Notes: generated by a model from the sequence alone, not told the origin. Counted from the first letter of the stretch, positions 37,510-50,152 are shown. The stretch: DNA of 64,000 nucleotides from Dermanyssus gallinae (GCA_003439945.1 QVRM01006473.1:1-64000); one strand, 5' to 3'. A program made the numbers and translations.

Positions 37510-38507
37510 GCAACAAAAACAACAGCCACTGCCGTCGTGACGACTGACAACAATTTCGACCAAGTACAACGCCGGCTGTGGCTGTCCTCACTGGTAACAG
37601 CAACAACGGCAGACCCGCGTCTAAAACTGCATCGGCCGTATAATGATACACGCTTCCCGCTACAAGTTGCTTGTTACAATGGCTTGAGGCCTAACAGAAT
37701 TTTTAACTAGGTAACTTACCAACCGACGTTGCCAAAACAGCGTAGCAATATACGCCACATTCACTCTTTCAATGCGACCTCCCCGCATTTTATTTTGAGT
37801 GGCCACTGCACGACGCGTAGCAGATTGATGAGCCTACTGAGTACAGCAATGGTACAATACAATAGACCACACGAAAGGCAAAGATCACAAGTGACGGCCA
37901 AGATCACAACGACGATGGGCGACTAAGCTCATGGATAAAAGACCAGGAGAAACGCTAGACTGAAAATTCTACGCGGTGATCCGTAGACGAAGCTGTTGCG
38001 GAGAACTCGGAGAACCAGCCGTCGTCCTGAGACGGCCAGCGGACGCAGGACTGATATCGCTCTTGATAAACTTTAAGCTTCTATCAGGAGCGTACTGTTA
38101 TTATGCATGGCGATTCGATGCGTTCGTGCAGTATAGTAGCAAGTTGATTATGGCTCGATTCCCAGCCAAGGAAAGTAGGAATAAGTCATCGACCTGGTGC
38201 GTCCACTTTAGAAGAGGTCGTTGGGATAATGACGAATACAATAACAACAGCCGGACTCACCATCGCAGTTTTTAAATCTACACACCAAGCCGCGAGTTCA
38301 GACGTGGTTAAAGTTAAATCAACGTGAGTTCAGTCGCCGACGATTTACCAAAGGAAGCTGCCTCTCTGCCCTGCTGTACACAACAGGTGGAGGCGGTTGC
38401 GTACCGTCCGGCCCCTGCAAAACACATGGATCGCATCTTGTTCGTTCGTCGCTCTCGTTACAGAACGCTACGCGCTTAGGCGCATGTCGGTCGCGTACCA
38501 GAGGCCT

Positions 38508-38680
38508 GCTGCTGCTGCTGCGGCGACGACAACAACAATCGCAACAACAGCAGCAACAATAACAGCGGCAGCAGCAGAAGCGATGATGTCGACAACAGTA
38601 GCAACAACAACAACGACAACAGCAGCAGCAGCAGCAGCAACCTCAGCAATAACCACGACAACAACAACAACAGCGTAACG
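38508..38680 (+). repeat. (CAG/CAA/ACG)n compound tract
   Basis: Trinucleotide repeats give long Ala/Thr, Asn/Ser or Gln frames on one strand and Val/Ala/Leu frames on the other. No splice or start context supports translation. Confidence 0.85.
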
Positions 38681-39584
38681 ACGCGAAATAGAGTTCTGGC
38701 GAGAGCAGGCGAGCGGAAATGAGCGCAACACGGGCGGCATGAGATGGATTGGAGACCCCTGGCATCACTGCTAAAGCAATAGCAGCTGCTACTGCTGCCA
38801 CTGCAGTACAATTTGAGCAGGGTAAAATAGTAAATTTCGTGGAGTGTCGGTCGGTTGGTCGGTTGGTGCGCGCTGGTACATTATTCAGCACAGCATTAGG
38901 GCTGGCCGGCACGGCCGACCGGCTGTTTCGAGATACGATCACTTTGGATGACGACGACGACGACAACGACGAGGACGACGATACGAACGTGGACCCCGGC
39001 CTCGACCAATCGCTCCCCAGGTCCGTCGCCTCAATCTACCACTTTCGCTAGCTGCCTTGCGCTCATCTTTTTGGCTCAAGCCAATTGAGAGCCGTGCAGC
39101 AGCAGCGGTGCTGGCTTCAGCTTTAACAGAAACAGCAGAAACAGTAGAAATAGTCGTAGGAAACGTAGCGGGTTGTAGTCGTTGTTGTAGGGTGTAGCAG
39201 AAGCAGCGAACCTTGCCGCTGCCGCCGCCTCCATCGCCAGTCGACCTTCTTCTTGGGCCTCATAGAAATTCGCCTGCTCACCTTTGTCGCAGGCCTCCCG
39301 GTCTAGCTGGGGCCCGCTGGCCCCTCTTTGTCAGGAGGAAGGCCGGCGGCAGGAACGCAAGTCCGGGCTAAGCCAGGATCAGCGGCAGCCAGGACCCAGG
39401 ACGGAGCAGCGAAGACGGCGGGGACGACGAAGGCGACGCCAGCCATGACAACGAGTGCTCCGTAGTCCTATCAACAGGACAGGAGCAATATCATCCCCAC
39501 AGGCCCCATCGAAGGCCTCGACGGGCAGGGTCAGCCACGAAGCTGTAGCTGTCGCCCACCGGCTAGAAGAGATGGGGTGCGGAG

Positions 39585-39597
39585 GGGGGGGGGGGGG
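39585..39597 (+). repeat. Poly-G run
   Basis: About 14 consecutive G in a GC-rich island; a poly-C run follows near 39692. Confidence 0.9.
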
Positions 39598-40718
39598 AAT
39601 TGGGCAACCGACGGCGAGCTACGGCCACAGCCCAGCTATACACGACTGCCTACAGGAGAGCTGCTGTCGAGGGTGTCTACTGGGACGGCTGCCCCCCCCC
39701 CGTTTCCCGGTTTGTTCGGGCCCCGGGTTGGTGGCGTTCGTGGCCTCTCGTTCCGATGAAGAGTGCTTCGTTCGCCGCCTCTCTTCCTACTCTCGTGTAG
39801 AGTGCCGGTTCTCGTCGCCGGCTTTGAAGCGAAGCGAGCTTTAATATCGATCCCCTTTTTAGCCTTTCCCTTCTTCTTCGTTTTTTCCCCCTCTCTTCTT
39901 GATCCGACCCGTACTCGATACGAACCGCGTTGGTATTCTTGTACGTGTATCGTCACCCCACCTCTCTCAATTGGCTAGTGTCGTCACATCTGTCTGCTTG
40001 GATCTCCTCTGTGCCGGCGTAGGTGCACCTACACACACACACCTTGACACATATAAACGCTTAAACCCGCTTGTACCTCCGAAAAACGAAACAGTCGAAG
40101 CTGGAAATCGGTCGTGCGTCCGGTGCGTGGCTTGGCCAGTCGGTGTCGTTTATTGCGGATCAACTGTACGGCATGTTTCTTTTAAACATGTTCACATCTT
40201 TTAGTCGTCGCAGATCGCAAGCGTCTAAATCCATCGACATTGCCCGTCGCCATGGGTCCCGTCGCCATCGTCGGGGTTAACCCATAATTGACTACGAGGC
40301 TCGACTTTTCTTTGGTAGGGGGGGGGGGTAATCTAAATCGTTAAGTGGGTAGGTAGGTAGGTGTGGTAGCCAACGGTAACGCAAAAACAGCCGTTCATTG
40401 GTTCGCCGGCACACCGTCTTAATGCTGACACTGCTGCTAATCTGAAGCGCTTGTCTTCTACTACTACAGCTCAACACTAGGGCGCGCAAGGGTGATGAGC
40501 ACTACCTCGAAGAAAGGAACGAAACATGGAGTGGGGGCATACGCATGCAGGTATATACACATTGTGTAAATATATATATATATGGAAATAAAGGAATTGG
40601 CGGTGGTGGTGGTTGTGATGGTGGTGGCCGCCATTAGCGGGCGCAGGAAGTGAACCATCAACATTAGCATATAACCGTAGTTGCAGGAGCGTCCGCATAA
40701 ACGGCCAAAGCTGCTCGG

Positions 40719-40870
40719 CTAGACGACTCGGGTGGTCTTGTAACAGTAGCCGACAACGACAACCAGAACCACGAAGAGCCCGGCATAGACGGGCGGAACG
40801 GGCTGGGGCGGGCCGGCTGAGGTCTCATTCCACCGCGACGCAAAGTGGCTATCAGGACCATCCGTGTCAA
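40719..40870 (-). CDS. Candidate terminal exon with one transmembrane segment
   Basis: After a plausible acceptor (pyrimidine-rich TCTCTCTGTG ... ATATAG) the frame reads 49 codons to a TAG at 40721-40719. It runs DTDGPDSHFASRWNETS, a proline-rich bridge (PPQPVPPVY), a hydrophobic span AGLFVVLVVVVGY, then CYKTTRVV. That is the layout of a type I membrane protein end: outside stalk with an N-glycosylation motif (NET), membrane span, lysine stop-transfer and short tail. Codon third positions are GC-rich like the STAR exons. It begins in phase 1, and no upstream exon was identified. It lies in intron 2 of the STAR gene, so it would be a nested gene or an alternative end. Family not recognised. 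Confidence 0.35.
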
Positions 40871-42554
40871 CTATATGCGCGCACACAGAGAGACCCACAG
40901 ATCGTTGTCCTGTTCTGTCCGGCCCGTCCTGGCTGGCGAACGGGAGCGAGCTGAGCTGACGTTAGTATGCGCTAGTAACTACACATGCTTAGTTGCGCCA
41001 ACGCCACTTTCCGTGTAGGCGTATTTAGTGTGTGACGTGCGCGAGACACGTGAGGCCACCTCCTGCCAACGTCGCCGCCTGTCCCGAAACTGTCCTGCCG
41101 TCTCAAGCTGCTCTAAATGGCCGCCTACCGCTACACAAATGCTTACTGTCATCACTGCTGTCTTAATAGCATTCTGCCTTTTCTTGGCCTCCGTCGTCGT
41201 TGTCGTCGTCGGATAATCGAGTTACCGTGTCCTCTCCCTAGAGACATAAATTACACACTCTGAGTGCAGCACTTTTTGAAGGTAATTGCCATTCTACCGT
41301 GATGGTATAAGATATTGGCGTAGCAATGCGATTGCACAACGACAACAAAAATTGACGAGTTGAAGACCTAGAAGCTCAGTTTGACGTACCGACAAAGTGC
41401 AACGTTGAGCATATATATATGTATATACAGTTTGCTATTTGCCGACATTACGCATGTAGCTGGGAACGTCGATAGTCGTATCTTCACCATACGTAACTAA
41501 ATTGTAAGGTTACAGCACAGATGGAAGTCCGTCTTCTGGCATAATGGCCTCCTTATTTCTAAATAAACGCGTAAAAACGTATGCCGAAACAATAAAACTG
41601 CTTTGCTGTACGAGAAAGAGCAATTCGAGAAAAATTCCTAATGTTTAACCACAATTGCCTCTTTTCATAGTGGCCAGTCAAAAGCAGCTTACATGGCTTT
41701 AGAGTAGTTACAGCTAACGGCGCAGCGATGCCATCAAGGATATTCAATGCTTAGGTCTTTCAAACCATAACCTAGCGGTTTTGCACAACTATAATGCATG
41801 CATAATTGCGTAGCGCCGTAACTCAGCCCCATTCTGTGCCATGCACTCGTATGTCCCATACCCCGGTAGCGATGGCAACAACAACAACTTCTACAGCTGC
41901 CCAACGATGGTAGATTGACAGCTTGTCGATGGGTTTCGAACATGCATCAATATAAAACGCCAAGTTATAGTAAATCAAATTCTTTGCGGTCCGAACGCCA
42001 TCAAGCCTCTGTAAATGAAACGACTCCGGCGACCCCAGTTCTCAACTGCTGTGACAGTCGACAGTTCGATGCAAATTGGCAGACGCCTGCCAATCGCCCA
42101 AGCGAAAGGCCCCCACTCGGCTGCGCGAAAGCTGGAAGGTTGTGATAACACACACATATATATGGCGTCACAAAGTTATGTTTCTTTTCGCTGACCAACC
42201 GGAGTGCCTTATATAACCAGCCACTTCTAGAAAACTCAAAAACTTCTAAACACGCAAGTGCTGCTTGGGGTTCAAAATCTATCTACGTTAGACTTGCGCG
42301 TCCTTGGTAACGAGACCAGCGCTATACTGTGACGCGACTACTGGCAGTCGATGATCGATACGTCTATCGTTAGATATGCAGGTATAGATATATATTATAG
42401 CATATCGATGATATGCATACATGTCACGGTAGTCGAGAGCAGCCATAGGTTCCTTCGGGTCAAATCGTCAAGTCACCCGATACAGGGCTAGCGTAAACAG
42501 TCTCCCTATTCATTGTTTTTCAGTCATTCTTTTCTTCGTGCTTTGTGTACTCAC

Positions 42555-42667
42555 GTTTGGATGATCTTTGACGGGCACCACAACTCGAACCTGTAGGCGA
42601 ATAGGCCGGCCTTTGTGGATGTCGATAAATGAGGATTTGCTTCCGCCGCTCTGTAGACGGCCGATCT
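42555..42667 (-). CDS. STAR gene exon 2 (start of KH domain)
   Basis: Acceptor CGACGTTCAG before 42667 and donor AAC|GTGAGT at 42555. Two bases (AG) complete a Glu codon from exon 1, followed by 37 codons: IGRLQSGGSKSSFIDIHKG then RPIRLQVRVVVPVKDHPN. The VPVKDHPN-FNFVGK junction with exon 3 is the classic entry to the STAR KH domain, and the EI.RLQ start matches the linker after QUA1 in Sam68 (EIEKIQ). The intron that follows is about 10.6 kb. Confidence 0.92.
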
Positions 42668-42950
42668 CTGAACGTCGACGTGAGATGTAGTGATGAGGTT
42701 CGGGAGGACGGGACACGGCAGGCCGGTGATGACGACGTTTGGTGAAGGTGATGATGAAGTGTGATGACCAAGACGTGACGACCGTGAGTCCAAATGGACA
42801 CAGCAGACCAAAGTAGATGGCAGGGCCAGAGAAGAGGAAAGACGGGGACACAAACACAGAGCAAACGCACACGTACAACCGTAAAAAGACGCCGTTAGAT
42901 ATAGAACCGTTCAATGGAATGCAGCGATATAGTTCGAGTCAAGTCAGGCG

Positions 42951-42985
<35 letters not shown>

Positions 42986-42993
42986 TTATATTA

Positions 42994-43061
<68 letters not shown>
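42951..43061. repeat. Long interrupted (TA)n array
   Basis: About 110 bp of TA with TTTA and TTATAT breaks, in intron 1. Confidence 0.96.
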
Positions 43062-44163
43062 GCAATCACATTTGACTAATTTCAGCCAATGACATACGCG
43101 TGTTAAATTGTGAGACAAACCGTTTGTTTGCAGGCGTCGGTGAATCAACGTAAAAAAAAGATTTAGTTTAAGTCGTATAATAATTGCATGAGAAAAAGCC
43201 ATGTATAAATAAGCGGCTATTGAACGTATATATCTAGCTCACCTAGAAGAGTCTAGGATCAAAGTAAAGACTGAGTGTTGTCAAAAGGTTACTCTCGCCA
43301 TATTGCCGCCAATTTGCTTGACAGCTACAAGGTTATCGTAACGTCGCTGTACACCCAATTACATCTCTCACAAAAATTGGACTTTTCTGTAAATAGTATC
43401 CACAAGAAAGAGTAGATCATTTTTAGAATACAGTTTGGTATGATACCGGTGATAAGCGATAGATTTGAATTCCTGATGCAATCCTAAGAGATTTGCTGAT
43501 GTGAGCGAAAATACTGCAAATGTGATGTATTCAGATATACTTCATATTAGCGCCTTATCAAACAAATTATATCGATTTATAGCACTATACTGTACGTGGT
43601 GTACAGCTGCGCTGTCTCGGCGGTGCAGAGCACAAAATGTCACCGCAAAACTAGTCTAGTAGACCGTTCAATCGAAAGGCTAATGTCGCTACGGTGCAAA
43701 ATCTGACAGTCAAAGTTAACTAAAGGGCGCGGAGGGATGTGGTGGCGAAATGTGTCTGCCCGGCCGCTCACCTCTGCGGCCTAATGCTTCTATGACGCAA
43801 TTATTACATTAATGTATGCATATGCAATGCGCTTTCACAATGCGCGCGTTTTTTTTAATGAACATATACGTCTGCAGCCACTTATTGTCACGGGCAGAAC
43901 GATTGAGTATTGTCTATGTCGTACAGCACTCATTAGCCGACGTGGTAACTTATTGTGCTTTAAGTTATAGATAAAAAAAATGACGTTTTGCTTTAAAGTA
44001 GGCTTGCCTATACTGCCTAACGTCGGGCTTGGAACGTGGGCTAATCATGACAGTAACCATCACGCGCAAGTTGTTGCTTTTCTGAAGAACAGGCTTCTTT
44101 CGTCACAGGTGCCAACGCAGCATAGGCAACCTTCTTCGCTTAGCAGGTAAGGCAGCCATTTAT

Positions 44164-44165
<2 letters not shown>

Positions 44166-44239
<74 letters not shown>
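44166..44239. repeat. (TA)n microsatellite
   Basis: About 74 bp of uninterrupted TA, followed at once by two hairpins. Confidence 0.97.
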
Positions 44240-44241
<2 letters not shown>

Positions 44242-44266
44242 CGCATTCCGTGCGTATATGTCATGT

Positions 44267-44292
44267 GTTCAGAGGTTTAAAAACCTCTGAAC
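44267..44292. repeat. Perfect 12-bp hairpin
   Basis: GTTCAGAGGTTT and AAACCTCTGAAC separated by two bases. A smaller TACGCA/TGCGTA hairpin sits just before it at about 44240-44256. Confidence 0.9.
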
Positions 44293-44412
44293 GTTTTTGT
44301 TCATTTACGGTATCATGTGCTCTAAAAAATAATTACATACTTCCTGCCCATAAATAGATCAAATTTGTTACCTATGAAATGTAGCACAGTGAGAGCTACA
44401 GGGCCGCTCAAT

Positions 44413-44414
<2 letters not shown>

Positions 44415-44471
<57 letters not shown>
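44415..44471. repeat. (TA)n microsatellite
   Basis: About 57 bp of TA. Confidence 0.97.
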
Positions 44472-44473
<2 letters not shown>

Positions 44474-44573
44474 ATGACCCCACTAGGCTTTTTTCTTTGT
44501 TAGTTTATAAAAATAAAGTACAAATAGTTTACCTTGTGAGAGACAGTTATACTCAACGAAATGTGTCTATAGG

Positions 44574-44599
<26 letters not shown>
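44574..44599. repeat. (TA)n microsatellite
   Basis: About 26 bp of TA; a 14-bp perfect palindrome AGCCTGATCAGGCT follows at 44625-44638. Confidence 0.95.
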
Positions 44600-44604
<5 letters not shown>

Positions 44605-44718
44605 TCGTTACGTTAGGTCAGACAAGCCTGATCAGGCTCGTCAAGGTAATACGTCCCACGGAGCTAGCCTCTTCAGCTTTCTATGAACAAAATTGCACTT
44701 CAGGAACCTGCTATCAAA

Positions 44719-44760
44719 AGTCAAAGCATATATATCTATATATATGTATATGCTTTGACT
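44719..44760. repeat. 14-bp stem hairpin
   Basis: AGTCAAAGCATATA (44719-44732) pairs with TATATGCTTTGACT (44747-44760) over a TA-rich loop. Confidence 0.9.
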
Positions 44761-46022
44761 CCCTACCGACATGATACGCCCATAGAATCGTAAGGGTGCT
44801 TTCTATCACTCCTAATTGAAGAGTCGGTGGTACGGTGCTGCATCGAGTTCGCCATCTACCGCAAATCGTCTATACGACGGTTCTGCCGTCGATAACCTGC
44901 CGGAACGAGACAGAGCAGCAAATAGTCTTAGCGCGACGACATTCAGCCCGCCAACCAACAGCCTACTGCGCGATGGCCCCAATCCATGGACTATATGTCG
45001 AAGCGGGCTCACTTACCCTCAAACGACGATCATATAACTTTCACGATTCTCATAAGGATGAGAGCTACTCACTTCCGTCCGGCTGAAGTCAAGAGTAGAC
45101 TTGCTAGCAGCATGCTGCTATCTTTATTTGGATCCGTAGCGTTCGTGTGTATGTATATATATACATATATATAGAATAGTAGAAGTCGTAATAAGGGATC
45201 GTAGTCTCCCACCCCCGTCGTTGGCCGCGCGTCCAGGCGAGGTGCTGCCTTTAAATCTGGCGCGGCCAACGAAGCGGGCCATCCTATTGCCCTGAAGGGT
45301 TCGTGTAGCTAGTGGGCTATACTGAAGACCCAGTAGTAGCAGTAGTGGTAGTAGTGATCCACAGTGTTCACACGGGAGCCACCACGTTATGCCGCCGCCG
45401 CCGCACGCAAGCGAGGAAGACCGCCATGAAATATGACGCGTATAGCTTTCTCTCACTCGCGACCCCCCTTCGGGGGCGCGCCGGGACAGACACGACACTT
45501 ATAAAGGCTCTCGTAGCGTACAGGCCGCTGCCGCTTCCGCCTCCGGCATCGCCGCCGTCCATCCTCTTTTGCCAACCCTGCTGGCTCTCGTTTAGCAGCT
45601 AGGGAAGTAGAAGATAGTAGAGTTAGGTAGATCTTATATCCCCCAGGCGAACATGCAGCAGAGGCTGAAGACAGGCGTGCAATACGACTGGAAGAGCCAA
45701 CACACTTTGGATGGAAACGGGAAACGGGGGTTTCAACTATAGCAGACACTGCCATCATAATCCAGTTCTGGTCGCCGCCGTTCCATCCAGCCAGCCATGG
45801 CAAACACAAACGAAGACGCAGGAAGCGATCATACTTGATGCAACCGTATTTGGCCGTGGCGACGTTTAACGCACGCTTCGATGGAGGAGCAAGGGCGGGA
45901 GTGTGCTGAGATGAGGAGAGAAAGAACGCGCCACAGACTGGGTAGCCCGTTCAATTCGATGCGGTAACGCAATCATTTCGTTTTTTAACACATACAGACA
46001 GACACACCTACGCCACAAACGA

Positions 46023-46030
<8 letters not shown>
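44761..46030. other. GC-richer island in intron 1, unassigned
   Basis: Overlapping open frames on both strands (for example 45124-45498 and 45453-45809, minus) with no domain or convincing splice sites. It could contain an alternative first exon, but nothing decides it. Confidence 0.3.

Positions 46031-46064
<34 letters not shown>
46031..46064. repeat. (TA)n tract flanked by CA and TG runs
   Basis: CACACA-(TA)n-TGTGTG gives one compound palindrome from about 46015 to 46077. Confidence 0.95.
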
Positions 46065-46072
<8 letters not shown>

Positions 46073-46615
46073 TTGTTCACATGAGTCCGGCTTGCATAGG
46101 TAGCGCAAGCACGGCGCGTTTAAACAACACGCGACGTCGTTGGTGTTATTGGCAATTGAACCGTTAGTCCGCCTATAAGTCTGTTGGTCGCACCATCTAT
46201 TATCTGATAGTTCTCCCTCTCTCGCTAGGCTATCGGCAGTGATCTCAACCGCCCAGGACGCCATCAACGGTGGTTCCGCTGATGGATCGAGTGGATCGGG
46301 TCATCCAGCCTGATGCGTTGTCGCACTCGCGTCGTAAACAACCGAACAGAGAGAGAGAGAGAGAGCTAAGAGCTAAATGCTATAGGAGGGAGCGCAAGGG
46401 GAAGCAAGCTTCTGTAGGGAAAGTACGGGCAAACATTTGCCCGATTCGGCAGCGTCAAACGTAAAAACCGAGAGCATTTCGAAATGCAGAAGTTGCGGGA
46501 AGGAAACGCACCGCCCAGTACTCATCCATCGCTCCCTCTTTTGCTCACACTCAAGAGAAGCAGAGCAAGAAAGGCAGATATCAAGATAGATAGAGAAAAG
46601 GTAAGGGAGAATATG

Positions 46616-46637
46616 GGAGAGAGAGAGAGAGAGAGAC
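46616..46637 (+). repeat. (GA)n microsatellite
   Basis: About eleven GA units; a shorter GA run lies at about 46349-46366. Confidence 0.9.
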
Positions 46638-47178
46638 ATCTAGAAAAGAAAGCAAATAGGGGAACACTGTGTTGTAAGCGCATCCGGCATCTTACGAGTA
46701 TACTCGAGGCGACGCTACGCTGCCATAGGCAAACAGTTCGCATAGAAAAATAAGACGACGACGAAGACGAGTGCGTTCCCGAACACACATGCTTATGTGT
46801 CGAATATAGCTTGAGAAAGCAAGACAGGCACTGTGGCTGTTTGCAATGGACTGTGCGGTTTTCATGCGACGAGGACGACAACAACGACGACGACAACAAC
46901 AACAACACCACCACCGGAAGACCAACGAAACGAAAACCCGAGAAACCACAGCAGCACATGCCGCAGACGGCTTCATTGACGGCGCCTAGAAAGCTGTCTG
47001 GATGGGCGCAAGCAGCAACACATACACAGAGACACGATGCCGCATGTTTGCCCTCCAACAGCTGCGGCTGGTGGTGTTCCGGTTCCCCACGATCACAAGA
47101 ATCCCGTATTCAAATCGCTGCCCTGCAAAACAGTCGCTCATGCACTTGCCCACTATGAGTGCTGTCCTTGCGCTGGCA

Positions 47179-47195
47179 CCCCCCCCCCCCCCCCC
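47179..47195 (+). repeat. Poly-C run
   Basis: Seventeen consecutive C; a (GA)n tract follows at 47261-47286. Confidence 0.95.
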
Positions 47196-47570
47196 GCCAT
47201 CGAATTGGGTCATGCTCATCACGTTACATATACGTAGTAGGAGACTTAGAGAGTCTGCACTGAGAGAGAGAGAGAGAGAGAGAGAGGTCTAAAATATGCA
47301 AATACGAATTAAAACTGTCGCCGCTATTCGAAATCGAAGATGAGAAAAGATCTGAGAAAAGAAGGGGGGAAAAACCCGTTTTGCTGTCGTGCAACATACG
47401 TGCAAGCTATTGCTAATTGCACTCTACTCTATTGCAATATTCGTAATTGTAGTACGAGCACGTCTGGTAGGTAGGTGGGTGATTGTGGTTTAAGGAAAAC
47501 GGCAGAGACAACTACAATAACAGCGACAGCAGCACCAGGAACAACAACAACTACTACCAAGTGATTGAAA

Positions 47571-47972
47571 ATGACACGACTTCAGCTAGTAGCCACGTTC
47601 GTATGTCACGTAGCAGCCTTACAGTCCTGTTCACTTCTCGCGAAAGGCTTTCCACACTCTCCTCAAGTATCAATTCCGAGCATCAGTCGAGATCTTTCAG
47701 GCGCTATCGAATCAGATCCGTCAGCCCGTAAGCGCTCACATGGGTTTAACGTTGAGCTCTTAATTTTAAAATTGTGCGCTCCCCGCCCATCCCTTCCGCC
47801 CCGCTCCGTGCAAGTCAATGTGATCGAAACAGCATTCAGGACAAAACCTGAATTCAGACACGAAATCCGGAAAAGCGATTCCAGACAGGTTCAGACGCAG
47901 ATCGGAAGATTCAATCAAGCAATCACCAACTGCCGGCAGACTGTTGCGACTGCTGGTACGACTCGACAGTAA
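47571..47972 (+). CDS. Candidate small secreted protein, unidentified
   Basis: A 133-codon frame from an ATG, plus strand, in STAR intron 1 (antisense to it). The start MTRLQLVATFVCHVAALQSC has the charge and hydrophobicity of a signal peptide, and an RKR site occurs about 50 residues later. The remainder is polar without a domain I know. No splice or promoter evidence exists and the length is within chance expectation, so confidence is low. Confidence 0.2.
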   Translation: MTRLQLVATFVCHVAALQSCSLLAKGFPHSPQVSIPSISRDLSGAIESDPSARKRSHGFNVELLILKLCAPRPSLPPRSVQVNVIETAFRTKPEFRHEIRKSDSRQVQTQIGRFNQAITNCRQTVATAGTTRQ

Positions 47973-49463
47973 AGTATCTACTGCTTGATTAACACAAATA
48001 ATTGGAATTGCGACATTTCCTACTGTTGTTTGCCCGTTTGCTTATATAGGCGTAGCTCTCAAGAAGCTACCATTCGGCTCCTGCTTCGGTTTGTCTGAGC
48101 TTCTGCCTGCCTTTCGACGTTTAGTAGTAAAGATCGACGGGCCACGAAAGCTTCGAAGGGCTGGAAGGTCGTAGCGGCACCACTATGCCAGTTACCCCCC
48201 CCCGCCCTCGCTTTAGACTCGATGACCTTTATATACGACATCGGCGGTGGGGTCGCAGCGAAAACTTTCAACTTAAAGCGCTCGCAGCAATTCTCAACGG
48301 CCGCCCGCACCCCGGGCTCATTCGTACGGGAAAGTGCTAGACGCATCGTCGTAGCCTTTACTGTTACTGTTTCTCCTCCGCTATAGATAATCAAACAAAA
48401 TCTAAACAGCAATCCCTTTCAATTGCCCCCTCTTAGCCTCCTCTGCCATGCATTTCCTTTTTCCTTCTGCCATTCTACACCGTAGTTACGGAATAGGATA
48501 GTAGGGATCCTCCTGCAAGAGGTTTTGCTATTGTTTTCCTGCAGCAGCAGCTGCTGCTGCTCCTATTAAGTTGATTTGACAGTTTGAACAAAAGCTGATA
48601 CGATTCGGCAATGATTCGGGTCTTTGGCACTAGTCAAGTGCTCAGCGGCGGCAGGATCATGTGAACGACGGGAGACGAGTCTCTGTTGTTCCCCTGCTAA
48701 CATCGTTTGGAATGGTTAACAATTCCACAGAGCACCGGTGCTTGGTGCCCCGGGTTTTGCTTCTTTGCCGCGTGCTTTACGCCAAGTCAGCAACGTCCTC
48801 TTTGCGTTTCTAAGCCCTAACAAGGTCCGTCCGGGACTAAAGGATGTGGTTTTACTTTACTCGCATCGATTCTGTTCGAATTCGGCCAGAGACAATTCGG
48901 GATCATGCTGCTATAACGCTTGCTACTCACAAGTAAACAAATTATTCCTCCATAATAGAAATAATTCCAATAATTCCTCTGGAGGCCGTACCAGACTGCC
49001 ACATACGGCGTGTAATAACTCTTCGTGGTGAGTCACTTCATTTTTTCGGTTGCCCATATGCGACAGTTTTATTTATTCACAATTCCATGCAGATTGAAAT
49101 GGGTTTCCTCAGAGAAGACCCTGAAGAAGAAGAGACCCTGTTGTTCACTAAACAGACTTTCAGACGCTGCTTTATTTCGCGAAACCCAATTGGCAATGTT
49201 TCGACACTCCGATAATGCCCGTATGCCTGAGCTCTTGCGTCAGCTGAATTATATATGGACACACATATATGCGACCTCAAAATACAGCAGGTTGAGGTGC
49301 GCGAATAACCCAGTTACTGGGCAAGTTGTTAAATTTATTTCTGTATTATTATTAAATTAGATAGCAGCAGCAGACGAAACAATAATAACAAAAACACGGT
49401 GGCAACAGAAATCGCGTCACTCCATAGGCCCACGACTGAGCGGTTCAACAATGCGGCATTGCT
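47973..49463. other. Unassigned sequence of intron 1
   Basis: Open frames of about 100-117 codons exist (48059-48412 minus, 49025-49360 plus) without recognised domains. A poly-C run is at about 48197. Confidence 0.35.

Positions 49464-49509
<46 letters not shown>
49464..49509. repeat. (TA)n-(GA)n compound microsatellite
   Basis: 27 bp of TA passes directly into nine AG units. Confidence 0.95.
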
Positions 49510-49755
49510 ACAAAATTAATTTATTTCCGGCTGCAACTTTGGCCGACACAATAGTAACTGTAGCAGGCTTAATTGCAACTGACTCCTTAGAATATTGCAA
49601 ATATGTAAAATAACATATCGTTGTAAATTTTAATTATAATCATGAATTATCTTGTCAAAAAAAAATATTTATATCAGCAGTATGTGACTAAAATACAGTA
49701 ACTCATGCACATGACAGATACGCTTATGGGAAAACAGATTTGCAATTAAAATAAC

Positions 49756-49760
<5 letters not shown>

Positions 49761-49821
<61 letters not shown>
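49761..49821. repeat. (TA)n microsatellite
   Basis: 61 bp of uninterrupted TA. Confidence 0.97.
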
Positions 49822-49825
<4 letters not shown>

Positions 49826-50130
49826 GCACAGCTTCTTGTCCACAAAAGGAAAATAGCCAAATGAGCAGCAACAGCGGCAGTAGTGGCGGGCAAAGCAGTA
49901 TAAATCGTGTAAGCGCTTTGTTTGTTTTAAGCTTATTCCTCCGTATGTGTCGTATTCGTTGTTCGTAGCAAGGGAGGCTTTGTTTGGTGTATGGGCGACG
50001 ATACTATGCGAATGCATAATGAGTATGCACACGTGCCGTATCCTGACTGGAAGGGGCGCATCTTGAACAAAATAAGGGTCGTCACCTCTTCCGTCGTCCG
50101 TTTGTCACGCTGACCTGTCAGTCAGGACCA

Positions 50131-50152
50131 AGGTTGGTTGGTTGGTTGGTTG
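50131..50152 (+). repeat. (TTGG)n repeat
   Basis: Five TTGG units. Confidence 0.9.

Noticed and set aside
38397..38678. Ala/Thr-rich or Gln/Asn-rich protein
   Set aside because: Trinucleotide repeat with no start, splice or flanking coding support on either strand.
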